Notes: generated from the letters alone by a model not told the origin. Counted from the stretch's first letter, positions 11,615 through 22,238 are shown. The stretch is 64,000 nt of DNA from an uncultured bacterium (GCA_903928495.1 CAIYQZ010000011.1:26638-90637); one strand, 5' to 3'. Made by a program: numbers and translations.

Positions 11615-11941
11615 TCGCTGGCACACGGCAAGCCGGATTTTTGGGGAGAAAAGGCTTGCACCGCTTTTCTGTATTGGATTGTTTGCTATTCATTTAATTT
11701 TCTAGCAAACTTTCCATATCGGACAAGCGGTAGGCGGTCATTCGGACCTCAAATTTCTCGTGGCCCCTTGCCTGTGTACCGTTCACGATGGACCAACGCA
11801 TTGGATGGTGCACACCCAATCTGCCAGAGTGTTGGCATGGCCCCAACGGTCGTCTCCCGCGGACCCACTGGCCGGTTGTTTCCGCGCCGATAGCCTCACA
11901 GTGGACAGGTTTCTCCGGCCCCGATGCGCCAGAATTCGCGC
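11615..11941. other. intergenic stretch between phhA and the ThDP enzyme gene
   Basis: 327 bases with no convincing gene. The first part is A+T-rich and carries an inverted repeat at 11681-11710 (listed separately). The remainder is G+C-rich and open in several frames but shows no ribosome binding site or family match. Confidence 0.6.
11681..11710. repeat. 8-bp inverted repeat downstream of phhA
   Basis: GTTTGCTA at 11681-11688 and TAGCAAAC at 11703-11710 are perfect complements separated by 14 A+T-rich bases. It may be a weak terminator of the hppD-phhB-phhA operon or an operator for the next gene. There is no long T tract after it. Confidence 0.45.
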
Positions 11942-13666
11942 ATGACTTCCAACGCCCCCAACCCCACCACTGTATCCCCCCAGCTCGCTGGCCACTTGCT
12001 GGTTGAATGCCTGATTGAGCAGGGCGTCACCCACGCCTTTGGCGTCCCCGGCGAAAGCTACCTGGCCGTGCTTGACGGGTTCCACAAGCATGCCGACCGC
12101 ATCCGGTTCATCCACACGCGGCAGGAGGGTGGTGCAGCCTTCATGGCTGAGGCGCACGGCAAACTCACCGGGCGGCCCGGTGTGTGCTTCGTCACCCGTG
12201 GCCCCGGGGCCACCAACGCCAGCATTGGAGTGCACACCGCTTTCCAGGATTCCACGCCCATGGTGCTGCTGGTGGGCGACGTGGCCAGCGACTGCCGCGA
12301 CCGCGAGGCCTTTCAGGAGGTGGACTTTTTCAGCTTCTTTGGCCCCCTGGCCAAGCGGGTGGAACGCATTGACGATGCCCGCCGCATCCCCGAATACATT
12401 GCCCGCGCCTTTGCCACCGCCCTGAACGGCCGCCCCGGCCCCGTGGTGTTGGTGCTGCCTGAAGACATGCTGATCCACACCGTGGCCGTCCGCCCTTTGC
12501 CCCGTGTGGAGGCCGTACAGGCCTGGAGCGACCCCGGTGCCCTGCGCGACCTGCGCCAACTGCTGTTGGAAGCACAGCGCCCGCTGGTGATTGCCGGCGG
12601 AGGAGGGTGGACACCGCAAGCCGCCCAGGCCCTGCAACGCTTTGCTGAAAACTGGCAGCTTCCGGTGGCCAACGCCTTCCGGTTTCAGGACACGTTTGAC
12701 AACCACCACCCCCTGTATGCCGGCGATGTGGGTCTGGGCATCAACCCCAAGCTGGCCGCCCGCATCCGCGAGGCCGACCTGCTGCTGGTGCTGGGTGCTC
12801 GCCTGGGCGAGGCCACCACGGGCAGCTACACGCTGATTGACGCACCCCTGCCCAAACAGAAGCTGGTGCACATCCACGCCAGTGCTGAAGAGCTGGGCCG
12901 CGTTTACCACCCCACGCTGGCCATCTGCGCGACCATGAATGCAGCGGCCCGCAGCCTGGAGGTGCTGACCGCGCCGCCGCAGGTGGCTTGGGAACCTTGG
13001 GCCGCTGTTGCGCAGGCCGACTACCGCGCCAACATCGACCCTGCCAACGGCGGCGTGGTGCTGCCCGGCCCAGTGGACATGCCCCGGGTGATGGACGTGG
13101 TGCGCCGCCTGTTGCCCGCCGACGCCGTGCTGACCAACGGCGCAGGCAACTTTGCCAGCTGGCTGCACCGCTTCCACCCCTACCACGGGCTGGCCAAGGG
13201 CCACAAAACACAACTGGCCCCCACCAACGGGGCCATGGGTTACGGCGTGCCCGCTGGGATTGGCGCGGCCATCGTCCAGCCGGGGCGCACGGTGTTCACC
13301 ATCGCGGGCGATGGCGACTTCATGATGAACGGCCAGGAGCTGGCCACCGCAGCGCAGTTCGGGGCCAAGACCATCATCTTGCTGGTGAACAACGGCACCT
13401 ACGGCACCATCCGCATGCACCAGGAGCGCGAGTACCCGCTGCACGTCAGCGGCTCCACGCTGGTCAACCCCGATTTCTGCGCACTCGCCCGTGCCTACGG
13501 TTACGCCGCCGAACAGGTCACCGCCACCGAGGGGTTCGAGCCAGCCTTCCAGCGTGCGCTGGTGGCCAAGCAGGGCACGGTGATTGAGCTGATGCTCAGT
13601 GCCGACGTCATCACCACGCGCGGCACGCTGTCTGCCATCACTCAGAATGCCTTGAAAACCGCTTGA
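11942..13666 (+). CDS. ThDP-dependent enzyme of the acetolactate synthase / benzoylformate decarboxylase family
   Basis: A 574-residue three-domain thiamin diphosphate enzyme. The N-terminal PYR domain has the catalytic Glu in FGVPGESYL, the middle domain spans about residues 195-330, and the C-terminal PP domain has the ThDP/Mg motif AGDGDFMMN ending in VNN. Members carry out decarboxylation or carboligation of 2-keto acids. It is not accompanied by an ilvH-type regulatory subunit, so a catabolic role is more likely than branched-chain amino acid synthesis. The exact reaction is unknown. The start at 11942 (MTSNAPNP) is preferred; an in-frame ATG lies 6 codons upstream. Confidence 0.85.
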   Translation: MTSNAPNPTTVSPQLAGHLLVECLIEQGVTHAFGVPGESYLAVLDGFHKHADRIRFIHTRQEGGAAFMAEAHGKLTGRPGVCFVTRGPGATNASIGVHTAFQDSTPMVLLVGDVASDCRDREAFQEVDFFSFFGPLAKRVERIDDARRIPEYIARAFATALNGRPGPVVLVLPEDMLIHTVAVRPLPRVEAVQAWSDPGALRDLRQLLLEAQRPLVIAGGGGWTPQAAQALQRFAENWQLPVANAFRFQDTFDNHHPLYAGDVGLGINPKLAARIREADLLLVLGARLGEATTGSYTLIDAPLPKQKLVHIHASAEELGRVYHPTLAICATMNAAARSLEVLTAPPQVAWEPWAAVAQADYRANIDPANGGVVLPGPVDMPRVMDVVRRLLPADAVLTNGAGNFASWLHRFHPYHGLAKGHKTQLAPTNGAMGYGVPAGIGAAIVQPGRTVFTIAGDGDFMMNGQELATAAQFGAKTIILLVNNGTYGTIRMHQEREYPLHVSGSTLVNPDFCALARAYGYAAEQVTATEGFEPAFQRALVAKQGTVIELMLSADVITTRGTLSAITQNALKTA

Positions 13667-13685
13667 GAACAGGTCTTCTTCGCTC

Positions 13686-14774
13686 ATGAAAACAGTTTGG
13701 TTGAAACGGGCGCTGGTTGCTGCCGCTCTTGTTGTCTCGTCCTCGGGTGGGCAGGCTGCGTCGGCAACGCGAGCAGTGGTCGCTGCGCAACAGACAGTGG
13801 CCGCAGCTGTGCTGCCAGCGTCTGGCGCAAACCCTGAAATCGTCGTTTTTTACCTTGGCAAAGGGCAACCTTCGGAAATCACGCGGGACGGGGTCCCCAT
13901 GCAGATGGGCTGGGATCTCCCTGTGTCGCCTTCAGCCAGTTCGCGACCGCTGGTGGTGTTGTCCCACGGCTCAGACGGCAATCCGTGGCAGAACAGTGAT
14001 CTGGCCAAACGCTTGGTGCTGGCGGGCTTTGTGGTGGCAGCCCCATTTCACACAGGCGATAGCAGCAGGGACCATGACCACAGCACGCTGACAACCTGGG
14101 ACAACTGGCGGTCAAGGCCCAAGCATGTGACAGCCACGATCGATGTCATGGCCCATTCCAAGCGGTGGCAGGTGCGTACCGACAGGGTAGGGGTGTTTGG
14201 CATGTCCGCTGGTGGCCATACAGCTCTCACGATGGCGGGGGGCAAATGGTCGCCAGACCGGTTTCGCCAGCACTGTAACCAGCACATCCGGGAAGATCTA
14301 CTCATCTGTTCAGAAGGTCGCAGGCAATTGAAGGGCGACTGGCTGGATGTGTTGCGCATGGAGGTGACCCTGGCCAGGGTCAATTACCACATGCGTAACG
14401 AGACGTTGTACGGCCATGTTGAACCGCGCGTGACCGCAGTGGTGGCGGAAGTGCCCGTATTGGGTGAATTTCACCTGCAAAGCCTTGCCAGCAGTTCGCG
14501 GGCCATCGGTGTGGTGCAAGCGCTGGCCGACCAGTTTGTGAACCCGAAGTTGCACAGTGGGGCGTTGTTGCGGGCGTGCAGTCACTGCGTGGAACTGGCC
14601 AGCGTGCCTGGCGCTGGACATTCGAGCTTGCTGTCTCCGGTGGCTCCTTCCGCATTGGAAACAAATGCCCCAGGTTTTGACCGTCGTGTGGTAGCCGATG
14701 TAGAGGCCAAGGTCGTGGCATTTTTCACGCGCAACCTTGTGGATGGAGCGGACAAAAAGGGCGGGCCGTCATGA
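13686..14774 (+). CDS. exported alpha/beta hydrolase (dienelactone hydrolase / PAF-acetylhydrolase-like)
   Basis: A 362-residue protein with a signal peptide (WLKRALVAAALVVSSSGGQA) followed by an alpha/beta hydrolase domain. The oxyanion strand is VVLSHGSDGNPW and the nucleophile elbow is FGMSAGGH, with a late His in GAGHSSLL. It is a probable periplasmic esterase or lipase-like enzyme with unknown substrate. It lies 20 bases after the ThDP enzyme gene on the same strand and 153 bases before the NRPS/PKS gene. It is not obviously part of the assembly line. Confidence 0.78.
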   Translation: MKTVWLKRALVAAALVVSSSGGQAASATRAVVAAQQTVAAAVLPASGANPEIVVFYLGKGQPSEITRDGVPMQMGWDLPVSPSASSRPLVVLSHGSDGNPWQNSDLAKRLVLAGFVVAAPFHTGDSSRDHDHSTLTTWDNWRSRPKHVTATIDVMAHSKRWQVRTDRVGVFGMSAGGHTALTMAGGKWSPDRFRQHCNQHIREDLLICSEGRRQLKGDWLDVLRMEVTLARVNYHMRNETLYGHVEPRVTAVVAEVPVLGEFHLQSLASSSRAIGVVQALADQFVNPKLHSGALLRACSHCVELASVPGAGHSSLLSPVAPSALETNAPGFDRRVVADVEAKVVAFFTRNLVDGADKKGGPS

Positions 14775-14927
14775 AAATGGGATGTAACATGCCAGCCGGT
14801 TTGCCGGAGGGCTTCATGACATTGCAACCGGTCCTGTTCTTGGTCGGCCGGGGATGTCTCCGAAATTTGGCTCGAACTTGCTGCCTGTGAAATCCCAGAG
14901 CCTCCTCTGTTGGCTACCGAAAGCACC

Positions 14928-17900
14928 ATGACAACACCCATTGAGCCATCTCCTGCAGCGACTCCGTTGCTCGATGTTCTTTCACAAGACCCGACCACAG
15001 GCCCGGCTTGCGTCACCCACATCACTTTTGCGTTGCCAGGGGCACTGGGCGCCCGTCTGGGGGGCCTCAGCAAAATCAGCCAAGCCACACCTGAAACCAT
15101 CGCGATGGCCGCTTGGTTGGTCACGCTTGATCGGGTGCGAGGTGATGGCGTCGTAGAACTCGGTGGTGCCACGTTCGCAGTCCCTTCAGACGAGTTGTGC
15201 GCTGATTGGTTTTCGCGGCTGAACGCCGGGATCAAACCCCAGCCAAATGCATCCAGCTTGTCGTTGGAACTGGATTGGGGTGAAGCGCCGGACCGGCTGG
15301 CATTGAGACACGAGGAAACCTTGCTGTGTGTCGCATTTGATGCGAAGACCATGGCCTTTGTCTGTGCGGCACGGACTCCACCGCTGAGCGACGAGACAGT
15401 CCATACGCTACTGGCATCTGCCGCTTTTGTCCTAGAGCAGATGGTCAACGATCCGACTCAGCCCGTGGCTGCGCTGGATGTGTTGTCTGCTGATGCGCGC
15501 CAGCAGTTATTGCAAGATTGGAACGACGAACCTTGGTCGCACCGGGGGCCCCTGAACGTCGTGTCGTGTTTCGAACAAGCTGCTGAAGCACACCCTGATC
15601 ATGTGGCTGTCATCGCGCCCGGCCATGTCGATGTGAGCTACGGGTCACTCAACGCCGCCGCCGATCAACTGGCATGGAGGCTGGTCGGCGCTGGTGTCAC
15701 ACCCGGCAGCGTGGTTGCGGTGGTGCTGGATCGCTCGCCCGATGCACTCGTGGCCATCCTTGCCATTTTGAAGTCACGCGCAGCCTATTTGCCTTTGGAA
15801 CACAGTTTCCCTGAGGATCGGCTGCGTTTCATGTTCGAGGATGCGCAGGCCAAGCTTGTGCTGACGCACTCCAGTTTTGCGCCACGTCTGCCCGCCTCGT
15901 GGCCTCGTCTGGAAATCGATCGTTTGCCAACTGCAGCACCCACCACTCAGGGGAAGCTGCCGGCCATCGGTCCGGACGATTTGGCCTACGTGATGTACAC
16001 GTCGGGCTCAACAGGAACCCCCAAGGGCGTGGAGATTCCGCACCGTGCCATCGTGCGTCTGGTCTGTGGTTGCCGCTTCATGGGGTTGAATGCCGATACC
16101 GTCATGCTCCACGCCGCACCGCTGGGATTTGACGCCTCAACTCTGGAAATCTGGGGGCCCTTGCTGAACGGTGGACGCTGTGTGTTGCACCCGGAAACCA
16201 TCCCCAGTGGGCCGGGCTTGGCAGCGGTCATCGGACAGCACAAGGTCAGTGCAGCTTGGCTCACCGCTGCGCTTTTCAATGCGATTGTGGACGACGATGC
16301 ACGCCATCTGAGCCGATTGAAAGAGTTGTTGATCGGTGGCGAGGCACTGTCGGTCGATCATGTCGGGCGTTTTTTGAATGCCGCACCTGAGACCTCGCTG
16401 ATCAACGGATACGGCCCCACGGAGTGCACAACGTTCACCACCACCCATCGGATCTCCGCTGCTGATCTGGCACGGCGCTCCATTCCCATTGGGCGGCCGA
16501 TCACACAGACCCAGTTGTATGTCCTCAACCGGCGCGGGGAGCCTGTGCCCCGGGGCGTGGTGGGCGAACTGTATGTGGGTGGCATGGGTGTGGCGCGGGG
16601 CTATTTGCGCAGACCCGAGCTGACCGCTGACCGCTTTGTGTCCAACACCTTCAGCACAGATGGCGGCAAGCTGTATCGGACCGGCGATCTGGTGCGGTAT
16701 CTGCAAGACGGGACCGTTGAATTCATTGGCCGCGCCGACACACAGGTGAAGATTCGTGGTTTTCGAATTGAACCGGGTGAAATCGAGACGGTACTGGCCG
16801 CACACGCTGATGTCCGAGCATGCTCGGTGATCGCCCGCAAAGACGAGCTGCGCGGAGTGGAGCTGGTGGCCTATGTCGTGTCCGTGTCGCACACCTGGGA
16901 CCCTGCAGCGCTGCGACAGCATCTTGCAAGTCATTTGCCGGATTTCATGGTGCCAGGTGTCTATGTGCCGATGACTGCGCTGCCGGTGACTGCCAACGGC
17001 AAGCTCGATCGTCGAGCCTTGCCTGAGCCGACACGTGAACGCCCGGCACATTTGGCGCAGGCCTTTGTAGAGCCCCGCAATGCACATGAAAAACAGGTGG
17101 CCGAGGTGTTTGGGCGGCTGCTGGGCATATCCAAGGTCGGTGCTCTCGACAATTTTTTTGACCTCGGGGGAAACTCGTTGCTGGTCATGCGAGCGCTCGC
17201 GGCATTGCGTGAACGCGGGGCTGTATCGCTGCAAGTCGCCTCGATGTTTGCCGATCCCAGCGTACAGGGCATTGCCCGGGCGATCGACGGTGTAGGAGAC
17301 GGGCAGAACTGGTCGCGGCGCCAGGTGCAGTCACTTCCCACAGGAGGCAACGATGAGCCCATTGCCATCATTGGCATGGCTGGGCGCTTCCCCGGTGCAG
17401 CCACACTGGAAGAATTCTGGAGCCTGCTGGACGAGGGTCGGGAGTCCATCCGTTACTTCAAGCCTGATGAACTGGATGCGTCTATTCCGGCAGCGCTGCG
17501 TGCCGACCCAGACTACGTCAGCGCACGCGGCGTGATAGACGGTGTCGAGATGTTCGACGCTGGCTTTTTCGGCATCACGTCACGTGAAGCCGAGTTGATG
17601 GATCCGCAGCACCGGATATTCCTCGAACTCTGCTGGGAATGTCTCGAGCGTGCGGGGCATGTGCCAGAGAAATACGACGCACCCATCGGCGTTTTCGCCG
17701 GCATGTACAACGCGACGTATTTCCAGCGCCACGTGTCATGCCATCCAGACAAGATAGAACGCTTGGGTGAATTCCAGGTGATGCTTGCCAACGAGAAGGA
17801 CTACATCACCACTCGCGTGGCGCACAAGCTGGGTCTCAATGGTCCAGCCATCGCCGTTCACACCGCATGCTCAACCTCGTTGGTTGCCATCTCACAAGCG

Positions 17901-20900
17901 TTCGACTCGTTGCGGACAGGCCAGTGCGGCATGGCGCTGGCAGGTGGCTCCTCTGTCACTTGCCCTCCCAACAGCGGATACCTGCACGTCGAAGGTTCGA
18001 TGTTGTCACCCGATGGCCACACCCGCACCTTCGATGCCCAGGCTCAGGGCACGGTGTTTTCCGATGGTGCTGCCGTGGTTCTGCTGAAGCGCCTGTCGGA
18101 TGCGCTGGCCGATGGCAACCCGATCTACGCGGTGATACGTGGGGTGGGCGTTTCCAACGATGGGGCAGACCGTGCCAGCTTCACGGCACCAGGCGTGGAC
18201 GGCCAGGCGGCAGCGATCACAGCCGCGTTGCGTCGTGCCGATGTAGACGCACGCAGCATTTCGTATGTAGAGGCACACGGGACGGCCACGCCGCTGGGTG
18301 ATCCGATCGAAATTGCCGCCCTGACAAAAGCCTACCGGACGTTCACGCCCGACGAAGGCTTTTGCGCCATCGGGTCGCTCAAGAGCAATGTGGGGCACAT
18401 GGTCATCGCGGCGGGTGTGGGGGGCGTCATCAAAACGGCGCTGGCGCTTCACCACGAACGGCTACCCAAATCGCTGCACTACACCGCACCCAACCCGAAA
18501 ATCGATTTTGCCCACAGTCCCTTCGTTGTGCAGAGCGACGCAGCGCCATGGCCGCGCGGTGCGCTGGTGCGCCGCGCCGGCGTCAGCTCCTTCGGTGTCG
18601 GGGGAACCAATGCCCACGTCATTCTCGAAGAAGCGCCTGTTCGGTTCCCTGCCGCAGCACCGTCCGCCAGGCCGCGGCTGTTGAAGTTGTCTGCCCGCAG
18701 CCGCCCGGCGTTGGATGCCGCCATTGAACGGCTGGCTGCCCACTTGGAACAGCTCGCGGACACGAACCTCGCCGATGCAGCCTATACGTTGGAAGTTGGC
18801 CGGCGAGACTTCGCCTACCGCAGTTTTGTTGTTGCCTCCGACACGCAGCAGGCTGTCACTGGATTGCGCAACGCGACGGGTGCGCGCCAAAACGCCCGCC
18901 AAACTCTCGCTGGCCAGCCTGACCTTGTGTTTCTGTTTCCGGGTCAGGGCGCTCAGTACGCTGGTATGGGCAGCGGACTTTATGGGGCAATGCCTGAGTT
19001 TCGCCAAGCCATGGACCGTTGTTTTGCGGCCTTGCAGGGGAGTACAGATTTCGACCTGCGCGCACAGATGTTCGATGGCGACCCGTCTGCACTGGTGCAA
19101 ACCGAAGTCACTCAGCCCGCGACTTTCTGCCTCGAATACGCGCTGGCAAGTACTTGGATGGCGCGCGGCCTGAGACCAACAACACTGATTGGCCACAGCG
19201 TGGGTGAATTCGTCGCTGCAACGCTGGCCGGCGTCATGTCGCTGGAAGACGCAGTCCGCCTGGTCGCCAAACGCGGCGCTCTGATGCAGGCTCTGCCCGG
19301 TGGTGGCATGTTGTCTGTGCGCATGAGTGCAGTCGAACTCGAACCGACCCTCCCTCCCGGTTTGCAGCTGGCGGCCGAGAACGGCCCGATGGCCTGTGTC
19401 GTGGCCGGGCCGAATGAAGACATTGATGTCTTTGCGAGTCAGCTTGCTTTGCGCGACATTCCCGCTCGACGCTTGCAGACCTCGCACGCCTTTCATTCGG
19501 CCATGATGGATTCGGCGGTTCCCGCGTTCGAGCGGGCCGTTCGTGCCGTCAGGCTTTCTGTCCCGCGAATTCCAATCGTGTCCACCGTGACCGGTAACTG
19601 GCTCACGCCGGAGCAGGCAACCGATTCCGGCTACTGGGCCAGCCATTTGCGCCAGTCCGTCCGCTTTGCGCCCGCTGTAGCCACTGCACTGACCGCCGGA
19701 GCACCTTTGTTCATCGAGTGCGGACCGCGCAACACCTTGTCTACGCTGGTGCGACAGCACAAGCTTGGCAAGGAATCTGCGCCGGCCATCGCCACTCTTG
19801 CGGACGAGGCGGCCATCGAACACGAGTCTTTCATCCGTGCTGCTGGTCAGTTGTGGGTGCTGGGTATCGAGGTTCCCTGGCAGGACTCGGGTGCATTGGC
19901 GGGCCAGCGCGTCCAGTTGCCCACCTATCCTTTCGAGCGCCAGCGCCACTGGGTGGATGCGATTGCCGCACCCTCGCAGGCTCCGGCGCCGCAGCACGTC
20001 ACCCCTTGTGCAGAGCCGTCAGGCGCTGCAGCTATATTGAACACTCTCACTCCGGGGACCACACCCATGTCTGCTGCAGCACCTACTTCCGATCGCCGTC
20101 CTGCCTTGCTGCAACGCCTGCGCAGCCTTTTTGAAGACATTTCCGGCGAAGAACTGGGAGATGTCGACCCGGTCGCCAACTTTGTATCGTTGGGATTCGA
20201 CTCTTTGACGCTGACGCAAATTGCGCTCAAGTTGAAAAACGAGTTCTCTCTCCCCATCACTTTCCGGCAATTGATGAGCAGTGAATCAAACTTTGAGGCC
20301 CTGACTGCCTTTCTGGACGCCAAGTTGCCCGCTGAGACCAAGCCCGCTCCATCCCAAGCGGCCACGCCTGCAATGTTGAGTCAACAGGTGATGGCCTACA
20401 CCCCTGCGCCAACGAGCCCAGAACTGTCTGCCGCGTTTCCTGCTTTCCCCAACGCCGGCGTGAGTGGCCACGTGAGCCCGGCGGTGCAGCACATCATTGC
20501 GCAGCAGATGCAACTGATGGCGCAACAACTCGCGCTCCTGCAGGGCTCATCTGCGCACCCGTTGAATGCAGTCGCGGTGCCTGAACCGCCCGCAAACACC
20601 ACTGCGTCGGAGACGCCAGAACCTGCTGCTGCGCCGCCCTCACCGGCAGTAGATGAGAGTGCCACGTTGGCACACACGACTTACGATGTCAAAAAGGCGT
20701 TTGGTGCCATTGCGCGCATCCACTCGACCAGTGTTGGCATAACCCCGGTACAACAGGCCCGCCTGGATGCCTTTGTCCGTCGCTACAACGCCAAAACCAA
20801 GGGGTCCAAGCAATACACCCAGGAAAACCGAGTGGTGATGTCCGACCCCCGGGCCGTGACTGGCTTTCGGCCGGGCATCAAGGAACTGATTTACCCCATC

Positions 20901-22238
20901 GTGGTGAATCGCTCGAAGGGCGCGCACATCTGGGATGTGGACGGCAATGAATACGTCGACTCTTTGTGTGGTTTCGGGCCGAACATGCTTGGATGGCAGC
21001 CAGATTTTGTTGTGAACGCGCTGAAGGCGCAAATCGACCTCGGTTTCGAAATCGGCCCCCAGCACCCGCTGCAGGCTGAAGTTGCGCGTCAAATTTGCGA
21101 GATGACGGGCTCCGAGCGGGCCGCTTTCTGCAATACCGGTTCAGAAGCAGTGATGGGGTGTACGCGCATCGCTCGCACCATCACTGGGCGGAGCTTGATA
21201 GCCATCTTTACCGGTGCGTATCACGGCATTTTTGACGAGGTGCTGGTACGCGGCACGAAGAAGCTGCGAACCGTGCCTGCTGCGCCTGGCATCATGCCCG
21301 AGGGTGTGCAGAACGTGCTGGTACTGGATTACGGCACGCCCGAGAGCCTGGAAATCCTCAAGTCGCGCGCCAATGAATTGGCCGCCATCATGGTTGAGCC
21401 CGTGCAAAGCCGCAGACCCGACTTTCAGCCCAAGGAATTTTTGCAGAACTGTCGGAAGATCTGTGATGACAGTGGAGCGTTGCTCATTTTCGACGAAGTG
21501 GTGACCGGGTTCCGGGTGGGGCCGGGAGGAGCACAGGCGTTCTTCGACATTCGTGCAGACATTGCTGCTTACGGCAAAGTTCTCGGTGGTGGTCTGCCGA
21601 TTGGCGCCATTGCGGGAAAGGCCAAGTTCATGGATGCGCTGGACGGGGGCTACTGGCAGTTCGGTGACGACTCCACGCCACCAGTGGGCGTCACCTATTT
21701 TGCGGGTACCTTTGTGCGTCACCCGTTGGCACTGGCGGCATCCCATGCTGTGCTCAAACACCTCAAGGAAAAGGGACCCGACCTGCAACGCGAACTGACC
21801 GACAGGACGTCGCGTTTCGTTGCTGGTCTGAACGACATCGCGCGTCAACTCAATGCGCCGATCACGGTCAAGACCTTTGCTTCGCTTTGGCGTGCTACCT
21901 GGAACGACGACCAGCCCTTCGGTGATCTTCTGTTCCACATGATGCGTGACAGGGGTGTGCATCTCTATGACGGCTTTCCCTGCTTCTTCACCACTGCGCA
22001 CTCGGACGCAGACTACGCCCACATCACCCAAGCGTTCAAGGACAGCCTGCTTGAATTGGCCGAGGGTGGATTCATCCAAGGATTCAGCGCATTGGCCAGT
22101 CAGCCAGTCGCGCTGGATGCCAACGCACCGCCTGTGCCAGGTGCCCGCCTGGGGCGCGACGAGACAGGGCAACCAGCCTGGTATGTGCCCAACCCGGACA
22201 ACCCCGGCAAATACGTGAAGTTGGAGCAGTCATCGTGA
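14928..22238 (+). CDS. hybrid NRPS-PKS-aminotransferase megasynthase (A-PCP-KS-AT-ACP-AMT)
   Basis: A multifunctional synthase of about 2436 residues. Domains in order: a remnant of a condensation domain lacking HHxxxDG (about 1-205); an adenylation domain (213-691; YTSGSTGTPKG near 357); a carrier with phosphopantetheine Ser750 (LGGNSL); a ketosynthase (808-1235; Cys981 in TACSTS, His in EAHGTA and SNVGH); an acyltransferase (1330-1650; Ser1424 in GHSVGEF, AFHS near 1521, the malonyl-type signature); a second carrier with Ser1759 (GFDSL); and a class III PLP aminotransferase (1915-2365; Lys2217 in YGKVLGGG). Read by GrsA alignment, the A-domain code is about D-A-L-W-L-G-G-T-F, close to valine codes. 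Inferred chemistry: load Val, extend with malonate, and transaminate the beta-ketone. There is no KR, DH or ER domain. A TTG start 6 codons upstream is possible. The stop overlaps the next NRPS gene by 4 bases. Confidence 0.93.
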   Translation: MTTPIEPSPAATPLLDVLSQDPTTGPACVTHITFALPGALGARLGGLSKISQATPETIAMAAWLVTLDRVRGDGVVELGGATFAVPSDELCADWFSRLNAGIKPQPNASSLSLELDWGEAPDRLALRHEETLLCVAFDAKTMAFVCAARTPPLSDETVHTLLASAAFVLEQMVNDPTQPVAALDVLSADARQQLLQDWNDEPWSHRGPLNVVSCFEQAAEAHPDHVAVIAPGHVDVSYGSLNAAADQLAWRLVGAGVTPGSVVAVVLDRSPDALVAILAILKSRAAYLPLEHSFPEDRLRFMFEDAQAKLVLTHSSFAPRLPASWPRLEIDRLPTAAPTTQGKLPAIGPDDLAYVMYTSGSTGTPKGVEIPHRAIVRLVCGCRFMGLNADTVMLHAAPLGFDASTLEIWGPLLNGGRCVLHPETIPSGPGLAAVIGQHKVSAAWLTAALFNAIVDDDARHLSRLKELLIGGEALSVDHVGRFLNAAPETSLINGYGPTECTTFTTTHRISAADLARRSIPIGRPITQTQLYVLNRRGEPVPRGVVGELYVGGMGVARGYLRRPELTADRFVSNTFSTDGGKLYRTGDLVRYLQDGTVEFIGRADTQVKIRGFRIEPGEIETVLAAHADVRACSVIARKDELRGVELVAYVVSVSHTWDPAALRQHLASHLPDFMVPGVYVPMTALPVTANGKLDRRALPEPTRERPAHLAQAFVEPRNAHEKQVAEVFGRLLGISKVGALDNFFDLGGNSLLVMRALAALRERGAVSLQVASMFADPSVQGIARAIDGVGDGQNWSRRQVQSLPTGGNDEPIAIIGMAGRFPGAATLEEFWSLLDEGRESIRYFKPDELDASIPAALRADPDYVSARGVIDGVEMFDAGFFGITSREAELMDPQHRIFLELCWECLERAGHVPEKYDAPIGVFAGMYNATYFQRHVSCHPDKIERLGEFQVMLANEKDYITTRVAHKLGLNGPAIAVHTACSTSLVAISQAFDSLRTGQCGMALAGGSSVTCPPNSGYLHVEGSMLSPDGHTRTFDAQAQGTVFSDGAAVVLLKRLSDALADGNPIYAVIRGVGVSNDGADRASFTAPGVDGQAAAITAALRRADVDARSISYVEAHGTATPLGDPIEIAALTKAYRTFTPDEGFCAIGSLKSNVGHMVIAAGVGGVIKTALALHHERLPKSLHYTAPNPKIDFAHSPFVVQSDAAPWPRGALVRRAGVSSFGVGGTNAHVILEEAPVRFPAAAPSARPRLLKLSARSRPALDAAIERLAAHLEQLADTNLADAAYTLEVGRRDFAYRSFVVASDTQQAVTGLRNATGARQNARQTLAGQPDLVFLFPGQGAQYAGMGSGLYGAMPEFRQAMDRCFAALQGSTDFDLRAQMFDGDPSALVQTEVTQPATFCLEYALASTWMARGLRPTTLIGHSVGEFVAATLAGVMSLEDAVRLVAKRGALMQALPGGGMLSVRMSAVELEPTLPPGLQLAAENGPMACVVAGPNEDIDVFASQLALRDIPARRLQTSHAFHSAMMDSAVPAFERAVRAVRLSVPRIPIVSTVTGNWLTPEQATDSGYWASHLRQSVRFAPAVATALTAGAPLFIECGPRNTLSTLVRQHKLGKESAPAIATLADEAAIEHESFIRAAGQLWVLGIEVPWQDSGALAGQRVQLPTYPFERQRHWVDAIAAPSQAPAPQHVTPCAEPSGAAAILNTLTPGTTPMSAAAPTSDRRPALLQRLRSLFEDISGEELGDVDPVANFVSLGFDSLTLTQIALKLKNEFSLPITFRQLMSSESNFEALTAFLDAKLPAETKPAPSQAATPAMLSQQVMAYTPAPTSPELSAAFPAFPNAGVSGHVSPAVQHIIAQQMQLMAQQLALLQGSSAHPLNAVAVPEPPANTTASETPEPAAAPPSPAVDESATLAHTTYDVKKAFGAIARIHSTSVGITPVQQARLDAFVRRYNAKTKGSKQYTQENRVVMSDPRAVTGFRPGIKELIYPIVVNRSKGAHIWDVDGNEYVDSLCGFGPNMLGWQPDFVVNALKAQIDLGFEIGPQHPLQAEVARQICEMTGSERAAFCNTGSEAVMGCTRIARTITGRSLIAIFTGAYHGIFDEVLVRGTKKLRTVPAAPGIMPEGVQNVLVLDYGTPESLEILKSRANELAAIMVEPVQSRRPDFQPKEFLQNCRKICDDSGALLIFDEVVTGFRVGPGGAQAFFDIRADIAAYGKVLGGGLPIGAIAGKAKFMDALDGGYWQFGDDSTPPVGVTYFAGTFVRHPLALAASHAVLKHLKEKGPDLQRELTDRTSRFVAGLNDIARQLNAPITVKTFASLWRATWNDDQPFGDLLFHMMRDRGVHLYDGFPCFFTTAHSDADYAHITQAFKDSLLELAEGGFIQGFSALASQPVALDANAPPVPGARLGRDETGQPAWYVPNPDNPGKYVKLEQSS

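Noticed and set aside
11783..13687. 634-codon open frame on the minus strand opposite the ThDP enzyme gene
   Set aside because: It is an antisense shadow of a high-G+C gene: its translation is His/Gly/Val-rich without any domain, and the plus strand has clear ThDP motifs.
18462..19997. 511-codon minus-strand frame inside the megasynthase
   Set aside because: The opposite strand encodes conserved KS and AT domains across this whole interval.
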